Assembly: GCF_007858285.1 (NCBI RefSeq)
Contig: NZ_VFIL01000002.1
Location: forward strand, 186,001-250,000
DNA from: Pseudomonas brenneri
GTDB lineage: Bacteria; Pseudomonadota; Gammaproteobacteria; Pseudomonadales; Pseudomonadaceae
DNA: 64,000 bases
Reading direction: 5' to 3'
Every line of letters starts with the position of its first letter. Position 1 is the first letter of the stretch. The position numbers were made by a program, and so were the translations under genes. Below, in pieces: positions 17,706-26,873 of this stretch. A model generated the notes under the pieces. That model was not told the origin of the DNA, did no database searches, and worked only from the letters and a program-made list of their open reading frames with translations.

Positions 17706-18335
17706 ATGTACCTCACCGAGTTTTTGACCGTGGCGTTGATTCACCTGCTGGCCGTGGCCAGTCCCGGGCCGGACTTTGCCGTGGTGGTCCGCGAGAGCGT
17801 GACCCATGGCCGGCGCGCAGGCACCTGGACAGCACTGGGCGTTGGTTCGGCGATTTTCCTCCACGTCGGCTACTCTTTGCTCGGTATCGGCTTGATCGTG
17901 TCCCAGTCCATCGTGCTGTTCAACGCCCTGAAATGGGCGGCCGCGGCCTACCTGTTGTACATCGGCTTCAAGGCCCTGCGTGCGCAACCGGCCAAGCCTG
18001 CCAGTGAAGAAGACCTGCACCGCGAAGTGGGCGAGCGCAGTGCCCGCGGCGCTTTTACCTCGGGCTTTGTGACCAATGGCTTGAACCCCAAGGCCACGCT
18101 GTTCTTCCTGTCGCTGTTCACCGTGGTGATCAACCCCCACACGCCGCTGGCGATCCAGGCGGGTTATGGCGTGTACCTGGCCGTGGCCACCGCCCTGTGG
18201 TTTTGCATGGTGGCCATGCTGTTCAGCCAACAGCGCGTGCGCGCCGGCTTTGCGCGCATGGGCCATTGGTTTGATCGGAGCATGGGCGCGGTGCTGATTG
18301 CCATCGGTGTGAAAGTGGCTCTCACCGAGCGCTAG
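17706..18335 (+). CDS. LysE/RhtB-family amino-acid exporter
   Basis: A 209-residue inner-membrane protein with about six hydrophobic segments. The family signature ASPGPDFAVVVRESVTHGRRAG is at residues 18-39, and a second hallmark GFVTNGLNPKATLFFLSLF at about 118-136. These proteins export amino acids or their derivatives; the substrate is unknown. ATG at 17706 follows TTGGAG with a 6-base gap. It is divergent from the dehydrogenase gene. Confidence 0.9.
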   Translation: MYLTEFLTVALIHLLAVASPGPDFAVVVRESVTHGRRAGTWTALGVGSAIFLHVGYSLLGIGLIVSQSIVLFNALKWAAAAYLLYIGFKALRAQPAKPASEEDLHREVGERSARGAFTSGFVTNGLNPKATLFFLSLFTVVINPHTPLAIQAGYGVYLAVATALWFCMVAMLFSQQRVRAGFARMGHWFDRSMGAVLIAIGVKVALTER

Positions 18336-18349
18336 GCACGCCATTCGTG

Positions 18350-18380
18350 AATGAATGCTGGCGCAAAGCTAGCATTCATT
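18350..18380. promoter_or_regulatory. Inverted repeat between the LysE and acyl-CoA ligase genes
   Basis: AATGAATGCT and AGCATTCATT form a perfect 10-bp inverted repeat with an 11-base spacer, 14 bases after the LysE stop and 102 bases before alkK. No T-run follows, so it may be an operator for the fatty-acid ligase gene rather than a terminator. Confidence 0.45.
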
Positions 18381-18481
18381 GTGCGCTGCAAATCATTCCT
18401 TCGGCTGATTTGGCAGGCGCGCAAGGTCTCTACAGTGCAAATCCTTTAGCCAAGACCGTGCAGTCATAAAAAGGGATTCGT

Positions 18482-20164
18482 ATGTTGCAGACTCGTGTTA
18501 TCCCGCCCGCCGAAGGCGCCTACCAATACCCGCTGTTGATCAAGCGCCTGTTGATGTCGGGCGCCCGCTACGAGAAAACCCGGGAAATCGTCTACCGCGA
18601 CAAGCTGCGCTACACCTACCCAACCCTGATCGAGCGCGTTGCCCGCCTGGCCAATGTGCTGACCGCAGCCGGGGTCAAGGCCGGTGATACCGTGGCCGTG
18701 ATGGACTGGGACAGCCACCGTTACCTGGAGTGCATGTTCGCCATCCCGATGATTGGCGCGGTGATCCACACCATCAACGTGCGCCTGTCGCCGGAGCAGA
18801 TCCTCTACACGATGAATCACGCCGAGGACCGCTTTGTGCTGGTCAACAGCGAGTTCGTCGGCCTGTACCAGGCCATTGCCGGGCAGTTGACCACGGTCGA
18901 CAAGACCCTGCTGTTGACCGATGGCGACGAAAAAACCGCTGACCTGCCGAACCTGGTGGGTGAGTACGAAACCCTGTTGGCCGCCGCCAGTACTCAGTAC
19001 ACCTTCGAGGACTTCGATGAGCATTCGGTAGCCACTACCTTCTACACCACCGGCACCACCGGTAACCCCAAGGGTGTGTATTTCACCCACCGTCAACTGG
19101 TGCTGCACACCATCGGCGTGGCGACCATCATGGGCAGCATCGACAGCGTGCGCCTGCTCGGCACCAACGATGTGTACATGCCGATCACGCCGATGTTTCA
19201 CGTGCACGCCTGGGGCTTGCCGTATGTGGCGACCATGCTCGGCCTGAAGCAGGTCTATCCCGGCCGTTACGACCCGGAATACCTGGTGGAGCTGTGGCGC
19301 AAGGAGAAGGTGACGTTCTCCCACTGCGTGCCGACCATCCTGCAGATGCTGCTTAACGCCAAGGCCGCCCAGGGCGTGGACTTTGGCGGCTGGAAGATCG
19401 TGATCGGCGGCAGCGCCCTCAACCGTTCGCTGTATGAAGCGGCCAAGGCCCGTGGTATCCAATTGACGGCAGCCTACGGCATGTCCGAGACCGGGCCGCT
19501 GGTGTCCTGTGCCCACCTCAATGAAGAACTGCTGGCCGGCAGCGAAGACGAGCGCACCACCTACCGGATCAAGGCCGGTGTGCCCGGGCCGTTGGTGGAA
19601 GCTGCGATTGTCGACGCTGACGGCAACTTCCTCCCGGCCGATGGCGAGTCCCAGGGCGAACTGGTGCTACGCGCACCGTGGCTCAGCGAGGGTTATTTCA
19701 ACGAACCGCAGAAGGGCGCCGAACTCTGGGAAGGCGGTTGGATGCACACCGGCGACGTGGCCACCCTGGATGCCTTCGGCGTGATCGATATTCGCGACCG
19801 CATCAAGGATGTGATCAAGACCGGCGGTGAGTGGATCTCGTCCCTGGCCCTCGAAGACCTGGTCAGTCGTCACCCGGCGGTACGCGAAGTAGCGGTGGTC
19901 GGGATTGCCGACCCGCAGTGGGGCGAGCGCCCGTTTGCCCTGTTGGTGGTGCGCGAGGGCCACGGGATTGGCGCGCGTGAACTCAAGGAACACCTCAAGC
20001 CGTATGTCGAGCAGGGCCACCTGAGCAAGTGGGCGATTCCAAGTCAGATTGCCATTGTTACGGAAATTCCCAAGACCAGTGTCGGCAAACTCGACAAGAA
20101 ACGTATCCGTATCGACATCATTGAATGGCAGGCCAATAACAGCACCTTCCTCTCCACGCTTTGA
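18482..20164 (+). CDS. alkK: AlkK-type medium/long-chain fatty-acid-CoA ligase
   Basis: This 560-residue ANL-superfamily enzyme activates a carboxylic acid with ATP to an acyl-AMP and then an acyl-CoA. It has the AMP-binding P-loop TTFYTTGTTGNPKG at about residues 185-198, YGMSETGP at about 331-338, the hinge region RIKDVIKTGGEWIS, and the catalytic Lys in KTSVGKLDKKRIR near the end. The overall pattern matches AlkK from the alkane-degradation plasmid. It is cytoplasmic. The start follows AAAAGGGATT. Substrate chain length is inferred. It is followed by the DUF1302/DUF1329 pair, whose functions may involve hydrophobic ligands. Confidence 0.88.
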   Translation: MLQTRVIPPAEGAYQYPLLIKRLLMSGARYEKTREIVYRDKLRYTYPTLIERVARLANVLTAAGVKAGDTVAVMDWDSHRYLECMFAIPMIGAVIHTINVRLSPEQILYTMNHAEDRFVLVNSEFVGLYQAIAGQLTTVDKTLLLTDGDEKTADLPNLVGEYETLLAAASTQYTFEDFDEHSVATTFYTTGTTGNPKGVYFTHRQLVLHTIGVATIMGSIDSVRLLGTNDVYMPITPMFHVHAWGLPYVATMLGLKQVYPGRYDPEYLVELWRKEKVTFSHCVPTILQMLLNAKAAQGVDFGGWKIVIGGSALNRSLYEAAKARGIQLTAAYGMSETGPLVSCAHLNEELLAGSEDERTTYRIKAGVPGPLVEAAIVDADGNFLPADGESQGELVLRAPWLSEGYFNEPQKGAELWEGGWMHTGDVATLDAFGVIDIRDRIKDVIKTGGEWISSLALEDLVSRHPAVREVAVVGIADPQWGERPFALLVVREGHGIGARELKEHLKPYVEQGHLSKWAIPSQIAIVTEIPKTSVGKLDKKRIRIDIIEWQANNSTFLSTL

Positions 20165-20499
20165 CCCCTTTCGCCGTGCCCGCCCGGGCACGGCAATGCT
20201 CTATTACAAGCCTTCGCCTTGTCATTTGGCAAATTTCAGCCATCCTCTTTCGCGTCAGCTCTCGCTGACATGGCGAAAGGGCTGTTGCAGACGGGTTGGT
20301 GATGCAAATCACACTTTAGAGGGATCAAGCGATACCCCCTGCTGGCTATAGTCCCTCCCAGAGTTTTTCAAGAATGTGGCGCTGCGGTCCTGGGTGGTCC
20401 GGCGGTTGTCTGGCATTGGAATCGTTGTATTCCGGCTGTTACAAGCATGTTTGAAAAGGCTCACTGCCATAACAATAAAATGCACATGGAGTAGCGTCG
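20165..20499 (+). other. 335-base control region before the DUF1302 gene
   Basis: It begins with a strong stem GCCGTGCCC/GGGCACGGC around a GCCC loop (20173-20194), 8 bases after alkK, probably a transcript-end structure though no T-run follows. The rest has no gene. It is AT-richer towards 20440-20490, where a promoter for the DUF1302-DUF1329 operon is expected. TGGAG stands 9 bases before the DUF1302 start. Confidence 0.5.
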
Positions 20500-22392
20500 A
20501 TGACCTCAGTAAATCAGTTCTGGCGCCGGGCGAGATTACCCCTGGCGGTCAGTCTTGCCTCGACCCTCGCCGGGCCCGCATTCGGCGTCAGTTTCAACAT
20601 CGGTGAGGTCGAAGGCAGCTTCGACTCGTCCCTGTCGGTGGGGGCCAGCTGGAGTACGGCCAAGCCCGATCGCGACCTGATTGGTGTCAACAACGGTGGC
20701 AAGGGGTTGTCTCAGACCTCTGACGACGGTCACTTGAACTTCAAGCGTGGGGAAACGTTCTCGAAGATCTTCAAGGGTATCCATGACCTGGAACTGAAGT
20801 ACGGCGATACCGGTGTGTTTGTACGTGGCAAGTATTGGTATGACTTTGAACTCAAGGATGAAAGCCGCGAGTTCAAGGACATCAGCGACCACAACCGCAA
20901 AGAGGGCGCCAAGTCTTCTGGCGGGCAGATCCTCGATGCGTTCATCTACCACAACTACTCCATTGCCGATGCGCCGGGTTCGGTGCGGTTCGGTAAGCAG
21001 GTTGTGAGCTGGGGTGAAAGTACGTTCATTGGCGGTGGTATCAACTCCGTCAACCCGATCGACGTGTCTGCGTTCCGTCGTCCGGGCGCCGAAATCAAGG
21101 AAGGCCTGATTCCGGTCAACATGTTCTACGTGTCTCAATCCTTGACCGATAACCTGTCGGCAGAAGCCTTCTACCAGTTGGAATGGGACCAGACGGTTAC
21201 CGACAACTGCGGGACGTTCTTCTCCCAGCCGGATGTGGTGTCCGATGGCTGCAGCGACAACCTGCGCCTGCTGGCCAAGCGTTCGACCATTGCTGCAACG
21301 GCCCCAGGTCGTGGTGCATTGGCGGTATTTGATCGCATGGGCATGGACATTAACAATGAGGGCACACTGGTTCGCCGTGGCCCCGACCGGGATGCACGCG
21401 ACAGCGGCCAATTCGGCGCGGCGATGCACTACAACTTCGAGCCGCTGGATACCGAGTTCGGCGCTTATTTCATGAACTACCACAGCCGGGCGCCGATCTT
21501 CAGCGCGACGGCTGCGCCAGCCTCAGCTTATGCAATGGCACCTAACTTTGGTCAGTTGGCGCCAGTGTTCATTGCGGGTAATTCCAAGTACTTCATCGAG
21601 TACCCGGAAGACATTCGTCTGTATGGCTTGAGCTTCTCCACGACGTTACCTACCGGCACCGCATGGAGCGGTGAAGTCAGCTATCGCCCGAATGCTCCGG
21701 TACAGCTCAATACCACCGATATCTTGTACTCCGCCGTTAAGCCTTTGAAGGGTCTTTACGATAATGCATCGCTGCTCAATGGCGTTCCTGGGCAGGACAT
21801 GCATGGTTATCGCCGTAAGGAAATCACCCAGTTCCAGACCACACTGACCCATTTCTTCGATCAGGTGATGGGCGCCAGTCGTCTGACCGTGGTGGGTGAA
21901 GTCGGGGTGACTCACGTGGGCGGGCTTGAGAGCTCATCGAAGATTCGTTATGGCCGTGACCCGGTTTATGGTCCAGGCGCACTGCCTAATACCGGCTCTG
22001 CGAATACCTGTTCGCAAATCTTGAACACGGGCACCATCGGTGGCGCGGGTCCGGGAACAGACGCCAGTAATCTGTCCAAAAACTGCAACAACGACGGCTT
22101 CACCACCTCCACATCCTGGGGCTACCGTGGCCGCGCTATCTGGGAATACCCGGATGTGTTCGCCGGTGTAAACCTCAAGCCTAGTGTGGCCTGGTCCCAT
22201 GACGTGAGCGGTTACTCGCCAGGTCCTGGCGGCAACTTCGAAGAAGGTCGCAAAGCGGTGAGCCTGGGGCTGGACGCGGAATACCAGAACACCTACACCG
22301 CGAGCCTGGCCTACACCAACTTCTTTGGTGGCGACTACAACACCTCGGTTGACCGCGATTTCGTGGCCCTGAGTTTCGGCGCGAACTTCTAA
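20500..22392 (+). CDS. DUF1302-family outer-membrane protein
   Basis: A 630-residue secreted protein. A basic N-terminus and hydrophobic stretch LPLAVSLASTLAGPAFG form a signal peptide cleaved near residue 27. The mature part alternates amphipathic strands rich in Gly, Tyr, Trp and Asp and ends in FVALSFGANF with a terminal Phe, the mark of an outer-membrane beta-barrel. DUF1302 proteins are large porin-like barrels found beside DUF1329 proteins. Uptake of a hydrophobic compound is inferred from the neighbours. The DUF1329 gene follows after 28 bases. Confidence 0.9.
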   Translation: MTSVNQFWRRARLPLAVSLASTLAGPAFGVSFNIGEVEGSFDSSLSVGASWSTAKPDRDLIGVNNGGKGLSQTSDDGHLNFKRGETFSKIFKGIHDLELKYGDTGVFVRGKYWYDFELKDESREFKDISDHNRKEGAKSSGGQILDAFIYHNYSIADAPGSVRFGKQVVSWGESTFIGGGINSVNPIDVSAFRRPGAEIKEGLIPVNMFYVSQSLTDNLSAEAFYQLEWDQTVTDNCGTFFSQPDVVSDGCSDNLRLLAKRSTIAATAPGRGALAVFDRMGMDINNEGTLVRRGPDRDARDSGQFGAAMHYNFEPLDTEFGAYFMNYHSRAPIFSATAAPASAYAMAPNFGQLAPVFIAGNSKYFIEYPEDIRLYGLSFSTTLPTGTAWSGEVSYRPNAPVQLNTTDILYSAVKPLKGLYDNASLLNGVPGQDMHGYRRKEITQFQTTLTHFFDQVMGASRLTVVGEVGVTHVGGLESSSKIRYGRDPVYGPGALPNTGSANTCSQILNTGTIGGAGPGTDASNLSKNCNNDGFTTSTSWGYRGRAIWEYPDVFAGVNLKPSVAWSHDVSGYSPGPGGNFEEGRKAVSLGLDAEYQNTYTASLAYTNFFGGDYNTSVDRDFVALSFGANF

Positions 22393-22420
22393 GCACACTG
22401 CATTTCAGGAAGACCAGAAC

Positions 22421-23785
22421 ATGAAAATAACCAAAAGTCTGTTGCACGTGGGTGTGCTGGGACTGTCGATCATGGCCAGCAGCGTCATGGCGGCCGTCTC
22501 GGCGGATGAAGCCGCCAAGCTGGGAACCACGCTGACCCCGATGGGCGCGGAAATGGCCGGCAACGCTGCCGGCACCATCCCCGCCTGGAAAGCCCTGCCA
22601 ACCAACGCGGGCGCCGTGGATGCCAAGGGCTTCCTGGCCAACCCCTATGCCAGCGAGCAGCCGCAGTTCACCATCACCGCGCAGAACGTCGAGCAGTACA
22701 AAGACAAGTTGGCGCCGGGGCAGTACGCGATGTTCAAGCGCTACCCTGAAACCTTCAAGATGCCGGTGTACACCACCCATCGCGGCGCCACTGTGCCGGC
22801 CGAAGTGTTCGCCTCCATCAAGAAAAACGCCACCAGCACCAACCTGGTAGGTGGCGGTAACGGCCTGGAAAACTTCGAGACCGCGATTCCGTTCCCGATC
22901 CCGAAAAGTGGGGTCGAGGTGATCTGGAACCACATCACCCGTTATCGTGGTGGCAGCGTGACGCGCCTGGTGACCCAGGCCACGCCACAGGCCAACGGCT
23001 CGTACAGCCTGGTGTACTTCCAGGATCAGTTTGTGTTCCGCGACAAGATGAAGGACTACGATCCGGCCAATCCGGGCAACATCCTGTTCTACTTCAAGCA
23101 GCAAGTGACTGCACCGGCGCGCCTGGCCGGTGGTGTGCTGCTGGTACACGAGACCCTGGACCAGGTGAAGGAACCGCGCGCGGCGTGGGTCTACAACGCC
23201 GGTCAGCGCCGTGTGCGTCGGGCGCCGCAAGTGTCCTATGACGGGCCGGGTACTGCTGCCGATGGCCTGCGTACCTCCGATAACCTCGACATGTACAACG
23301 GCGCGCCGGATCGCTACGACTGGAAGCTGGAAGGCAAGAAGGAAATCTACATCGCGTCCAACAGCTACAAGCTCGACGATCCGAAGCTCAAGTACGCCGA
23401 CATCATCAAGGCCGGCCACATCAACCAGGACCTGGCACGCTATGAACTGCGCCGCGTCTGGCACGTGGTCGCAACCCTGAAGGAAGGCCAGCGCCATATC
23501 TACGCCAAGCGTGACTTCTATATCGACGAAGACACCTGGCAAGCAGCCGTGATCGACCACTACGACGGTCGTGGCCAGCTGTGGCGTGTGGCTGAAGCCC
23601 ATGGCGAGAACTACTACGACAAGCAAGTGCCGTGGTACGCCCTGGAAACCCTCTACGACCTGCAGTCCGGCCGCTACCTGGCACTGGGCATGAAGAACGA
23701 AGAGAAAAAGGCCTATGACTTCGGCTTCACCGCCACCACCAAAGACTTCACGCCAGCGGCCCTGCGCCAGGAAGGCGTGCGCTAA
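22421..23785 (+). CDS. DUF1329-family periplasmic protein
   Basis: A 454-residue protein with a signal peptide (MKITKSLLHVGVLGLSIMASSVMA, cleavage near residue 24-25). The mature protein is of DUF1329 type, thought to adopt a LolA/LolB-like open beta-sheet that could bind a lipid or other hydrophobic ligand. Visible family blocks include TPMGAEMAGNAAGTIPAW at about residues 40-57 and AWVYNAGQRRVRRAPQVSYD at about 256-275. AGGAAG precedes the start. It is co-transcribed with DUF1302. The ligand is unknown. Confidence 0.9.
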   Translation: MKITKSLLHVGVLGLSIMASSVMAAVSADEAAKLGTTLTPMGAEMAGNAAGTIPAWKALPTNAGAVDAKGFLANPYASEQPQFTITAQNVEQYKDKLAPGQYAMFKRYPETFKMPVYTTHRGATVPAEVFASIKKNATSTNLVGGGNGLENFETAIPFPIPKSGVEVIWNHITRYRGGSVTRLVTQATPQANGSYSLVYFQDQFVFRDKMKDYDPANPGNILFYFKQQVTAPARLAGGVLLVHETLDQVKEPRAAWVYNAGQRRVRRAPQVSYDGPGTAADGLRTSDNLDMYNGAPDRYDWKLEGKKEIYIASNSYKLDDPKLKYADIIKAGHINQDLARYELRRVWHVVATLKEGQRHIYAKRDFYIDEDTWQAAVIDHYDGRGQLWRVAEAHGENYYDKQVPWYALETLYDLQSGRYLALGMKNEEKKAYDFGFTATTKDFTPAALRQEGVR

Positions 23786-23824
23786 CCAGCGGTAAACAAG
23801 TCCGCACCTGTGGGGGCGGGCTTG

Positions 23825-23913
23825 TGTGGGAGCGGGCTTGCTCGCGATAGCGGTGGTTCAGTCAATTCACCAGTGACTGACACACTGCTATCGCGAGCAA
23901 GCCCGCTCCCACA
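23825..23913. repeat. Inverted REP pair
   Basis: TGTGGGAGCGGGCTTGCTCG plus CGATAGC at 23825-23851 returns as an exact complement at 23887-23913, with an inner CAGTCA/TGACTG stem. It follows the DUF1329 gene and precedes the LuxR regulator. Confidence 0.88.
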
Positions 23914-24062
23914 TTTGTTTTCGGCTACCCGGAAAATGGTTGGTTATTTTTTGTTGTAGTCTTTTTCAGACAAATGTTGCAAAGATCTACAAAGCTGCCG
24001 CTTTTAACGCTAGTCTGCCGACATCTGCAATGCCGACCACAGCCTATTACAAGAGCCCGGCG

Positions 24063-26801
24063 ATGACTGATCTGTCCCGAATCCAAGGGCCTGCCAGCAC
24101 GGTAATCCCCACGCTGGAAGGGCGCTTCTATCGACCCCCGCTACCCGACGGCTATGTGCTGCGCCCGCGCCTGTGTGAGCGTATGAGCGCGGGCCTGGAG
24201 GGCCGTTTGCTGTTGGTCAGCGCGCCGGCCGGGTTTGGCAAGAGTTCGCTGGCGGTGGAGTTCTGCCAAAGCCTGCCTGACCACTGGCAAAGCCTGTGGT
24301 TGGGCCTCAGTTCGCGGGACAGTGATCCGGGGCGCTTCCTTGAGCGTTTGCTGGAGGGTTTGCAGCAGTACTTCCCGCAGGTCGGCAACCAGGCCCTGGG
24401 CTTGTTGAAAATGCGCCAGCGCCATCAGCCATTTGCCTTTGAAGAATGGCTCGATGGCTTGCTCGATGAATTGACTGTCCATCTGTCTACACGCACGCCG
24501 TTGTTACTGGTGCTGGATGACTACCATCTGGCCCAGGGTCCGGTGCTGGATCGCTGCCTGCAATTTTTTCTCAATCATCTGCCCGATGGCCTGTTGGTGC
24601 TGGTCACCAGCCGCCAGCGTCCCGACTGGCATTTGGCGCGGCTGCGCCTATCGCGGCATTTGCTGGAGTTGCATGAGCAGGACCTGCGCCTGACCAACGA
24701 TGAATCCTTGGCCTTGCTCGACCGCCATAGCAGCTCGTTGCGCGGTGAAGCGCTGGACAACCTGATCCGCCGTAGCGAAGGCTGGGTGGCCGGCCTGCGT
24801 TTTTGGTTGTTGGCGGCCTCCGAAGCCGGCAGCGAGGCCGACCTGCCCCAAGGCCTGCATGGTGGGGAAGGGCTGATCCGTGACTATCTGCTGGAAGAGG
24901 TGATCGACTGCCTGCCGCCAGAGGTCCAGGCCTTCCTCTATGACACCGCTTCCCAGGAGCGTTTTTGCAGCGAGCTGTGCGACGCCGTGCGTGAGGCCCA
25001 TGACAGCGCGGAAATCCTGCGCTACTTGCAAGCCCACCAAGTATTCCTGGTGCCGCTGGACGAGCAGGGCCACTGGTATCGCTATCACCACCTGTTTTCC
25101 GATTTGCTGCGCACCCGGCGTTCACCGAACGCGATGCTGCCGGCCGCCAGCCTGCACTTGCGCGCCTGTCGCTGGTTCAATGCCCAGGGTTTGCTTGATG
25201 AGGCGGTGGAGCAGGCCCTGCGCGCGGGGCATCTGGATGTGGCGGCGAACCTGGTGCAGAACCTGTCCGAAGAGCAATTGTTGGCCGAGCAGAACGTCGG
25301 CATGCTCCTGCGCTGGAAGATGGACCTGCCCGATAGCCTGTTGATCAGCACGCCACGCTTGATCGTGCTTTATAGCTGGGCGTTGGGGCTGGCCTGTCAG
25401 TTGGACGCAGCAGAGGAGTTGTCCAGCCACCTCAGTCGCTTCCTGCCGGCACCGTCGGCCACGGCGCAGAAGTCGATGCTGGCCCAGTGGCTGGCCCTCA
25501 GCGGCATCATTGCCCGTGGCCGCGGCAATCGCGAGTTGACCCAGCTGTATTGCAGCGAAGCCCTGGAAAGCCTGCCGCACAAGCGTTACGGCCAGCGCTT
25601 GATGTGCCTGTCGACCTTGTCGAACCTGGCCATCGTCGATGCCGACCTTTGGCGCGCGCGTGGCTTGAATCGTGAATCCCTGGAGCTGGCGCAACGTGTT
25701 GGCAACCCGCTGTTCGAGGCCCTGGCCCATTACGACCGGGCGCGCGTGCTGCAGGCGCGCGGGGAAATCCTGCGTTCCCTGGATGAGGTGCGCGAGGGCC
25801 TGCAACGCTTGCAGGGCCTGGCGCCTCAACGCCTGTATGCGGTGCGCGCACGCCTGTCATTGTATGAAGGGTTCCTGCTGCTGATGCGTTGCCAGCCGGA
25901 AACCGGCCTGTTGCGTTTGCGTACGGGGTTGGCTGAAGCCCGTGCCTGCCGAGATATCAGCGTGTTGATCGGGCACTGTGTCATTGCCAACTTTGAAGGG
26001 CGCCGTGGCGACTTTCCCAAGGCTTTTGCCGAGCTGGCCGAAGCCGAGCGGCTGATGCACATCTGGGACGTGCCGCCGATCTACTACCTGGCCATGATTA
26101 CCCTGATCAAATGCGAGTTGTGGCTGGCCCAGGGGCGTACCGACCTGGCCGATGCCTGGCTGGCCCGCCTGGGGCAAACCTATAACGGCGAGCAGGCAGC
26201 GGCCGCCCCGGAGTTTCACCCACATCTGCCGCAACATATCGAACTGCAACAGGCGGCCCTGGAGGCCATTCGTGGTCAGTCCGAAAGCGCCCTGCGTCGG
26301 CTCGATGCGCTCGCCCGGCAGGCTGAAGACAAGGGCCAGCAGATGATCGCGGTGATGGCCCTGAACCAACACGTCCTGTTGTTGCTGGATGACGGTCAGG
26401 CAGCGTCAGCCCGGCCGGTTTTTGCCCGGGCCCGGCAAATGGCGAGCGGCGGCGCGTTGCAACCCTTCCAGCGCCTGTTGGAGCGTTATCCCGACTGGGT
26501 GCGCGAGCAACTGGGCCAGGCGCCGAGTGACTTGCTGCGGCAAAGCCTGTGGGCCCTGCTGCCGGCGGTTGCCCCGCGCGAGCCGGTCGAAACCAGCCAC
26601 TCCAGCGAAACCTTGAGCGCCCGTGAGTTGGCGGTGCTGCAGTTGATCGCCCAAGGCTGCTCCAACCAGGAAATCAGCAACCAGCTGTTTATCTCGCTGC
26701 ACACCGTTAAGACCCACGCCAGTCATATCAACAGCAAACTGGGGGTCGAGCGCCGCACCCAGGCGGTCGCGCGGGCGCAAGAGATGGGGTTGTTAGGGTA
26801 A
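24063..26801 (+). CDS. MalT-like LuxR-family ATP-dependent transcription regulator
   Basis: A 912-residue STAND-type activator. An N-terminal ATPase has Walker A SAPAGFGKSS at about residues 54-63 and Walker B LLLVLDDYH at about 142-150. A long helical, TPR-like middle section follows. A C-terminal LuxR HTH starts at LSARELAVLQLIAQG and includes EISNQLFISLHTVKTHASHI. Such proteins bind an inducer, oligomerise with ATP and activate nearby genes; the DUF1302-DUF1329 operon is the likely target. The start is uncertain: ATG 24063 gives the expected family N-terminus, 24030 is the alternative, and both have weak ribosome-binding sites. Confidence 0.9.
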   Translation: MTDLSRIQGPASTVIPTLEGRFYRPPLPDGYVLRPRLCERMSAGLEGRLLLVSAPAGFGKSSLAVEFCQSLPDHWQSLWLGLSSRDSDPGRFLERLLEGLQQYFPQVGNQALGLLKMRQRHQPFAFEEWLDGLLDELTVHLSTRTPLLLVLDDYHLAQGPVLDRCLQFFLNHLPDGLLVLVTSRQRPDWHLARLRLSRHLLELHEQDLRLTNDESLALLDRHSSSLRGEALDNLIRRSEGWVAGLRFWLLAASEAGSEADLPQGLHGGEGLIRDYLLEEVIDCLPPEVQAFLYDTASQERFCSELCDAVREAHDSAEILRYLQAHQVFLVPLDEQGHWYRYHHLFSDLLRTRRSPNAMLPAASLHLRACRWFNAQGLLDEAVEQALRAGHLDVAANLVQNLSEEQLLAEQNVGMLLRWKMDLPDSLLISTPRLIVLYSWALGLACQLDAAEELSSHLSRFLPAPSATAQKSMLAQWLALSGIIARGRGNRELTQLYCSEALESLPHKRYGQRLMCLSTLSNLAIVDADLWRARGLNRESLELAQRVGNPLFEALAHYDRARVLQARGEILRSLDEVREGLQRLQGLAPQRLYAVRARLSLYEGFLLLMRCQPETGLLRLRTGLAEARACRDISVLIGHCVIANFEGRRGDFPKAFAELAEAERLMHIWDVPPIYYLAMITLIKCELWLAQGRTDLADAWLARLGQTYNGEQAAAAPEFHPHLPQHIELQQAALEAIRGQSESALRRLDALARQAEDKGQQMIAVMALNQHVLLLLDDGQAASARPVFARARQMASGGALQPFQRLLERYPDWVREQLGQAPSDLLRQSLWALLPAVAPREPVETSHSSETLSARELAVLQLIAQGCSNQEISNQLFISLHTVKTHASHINSKLGVERRTQAVARAQEMGLLG

Positions 26802-26873
26802 GGGGGAGACTTGCGCCGCAAAAGCCGGATAATGGCGGCCAATTCGTTTGCTCCGCTATTCTGGTAATCCCGC

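Noticed and set aside
3374..23913. Repeated palindromic units as a CRISPR array
   Set aside because: Copies are single pairs spread over kilobases, inverted rather than direct, without uniform spacers or cas genes; they are REP elements.
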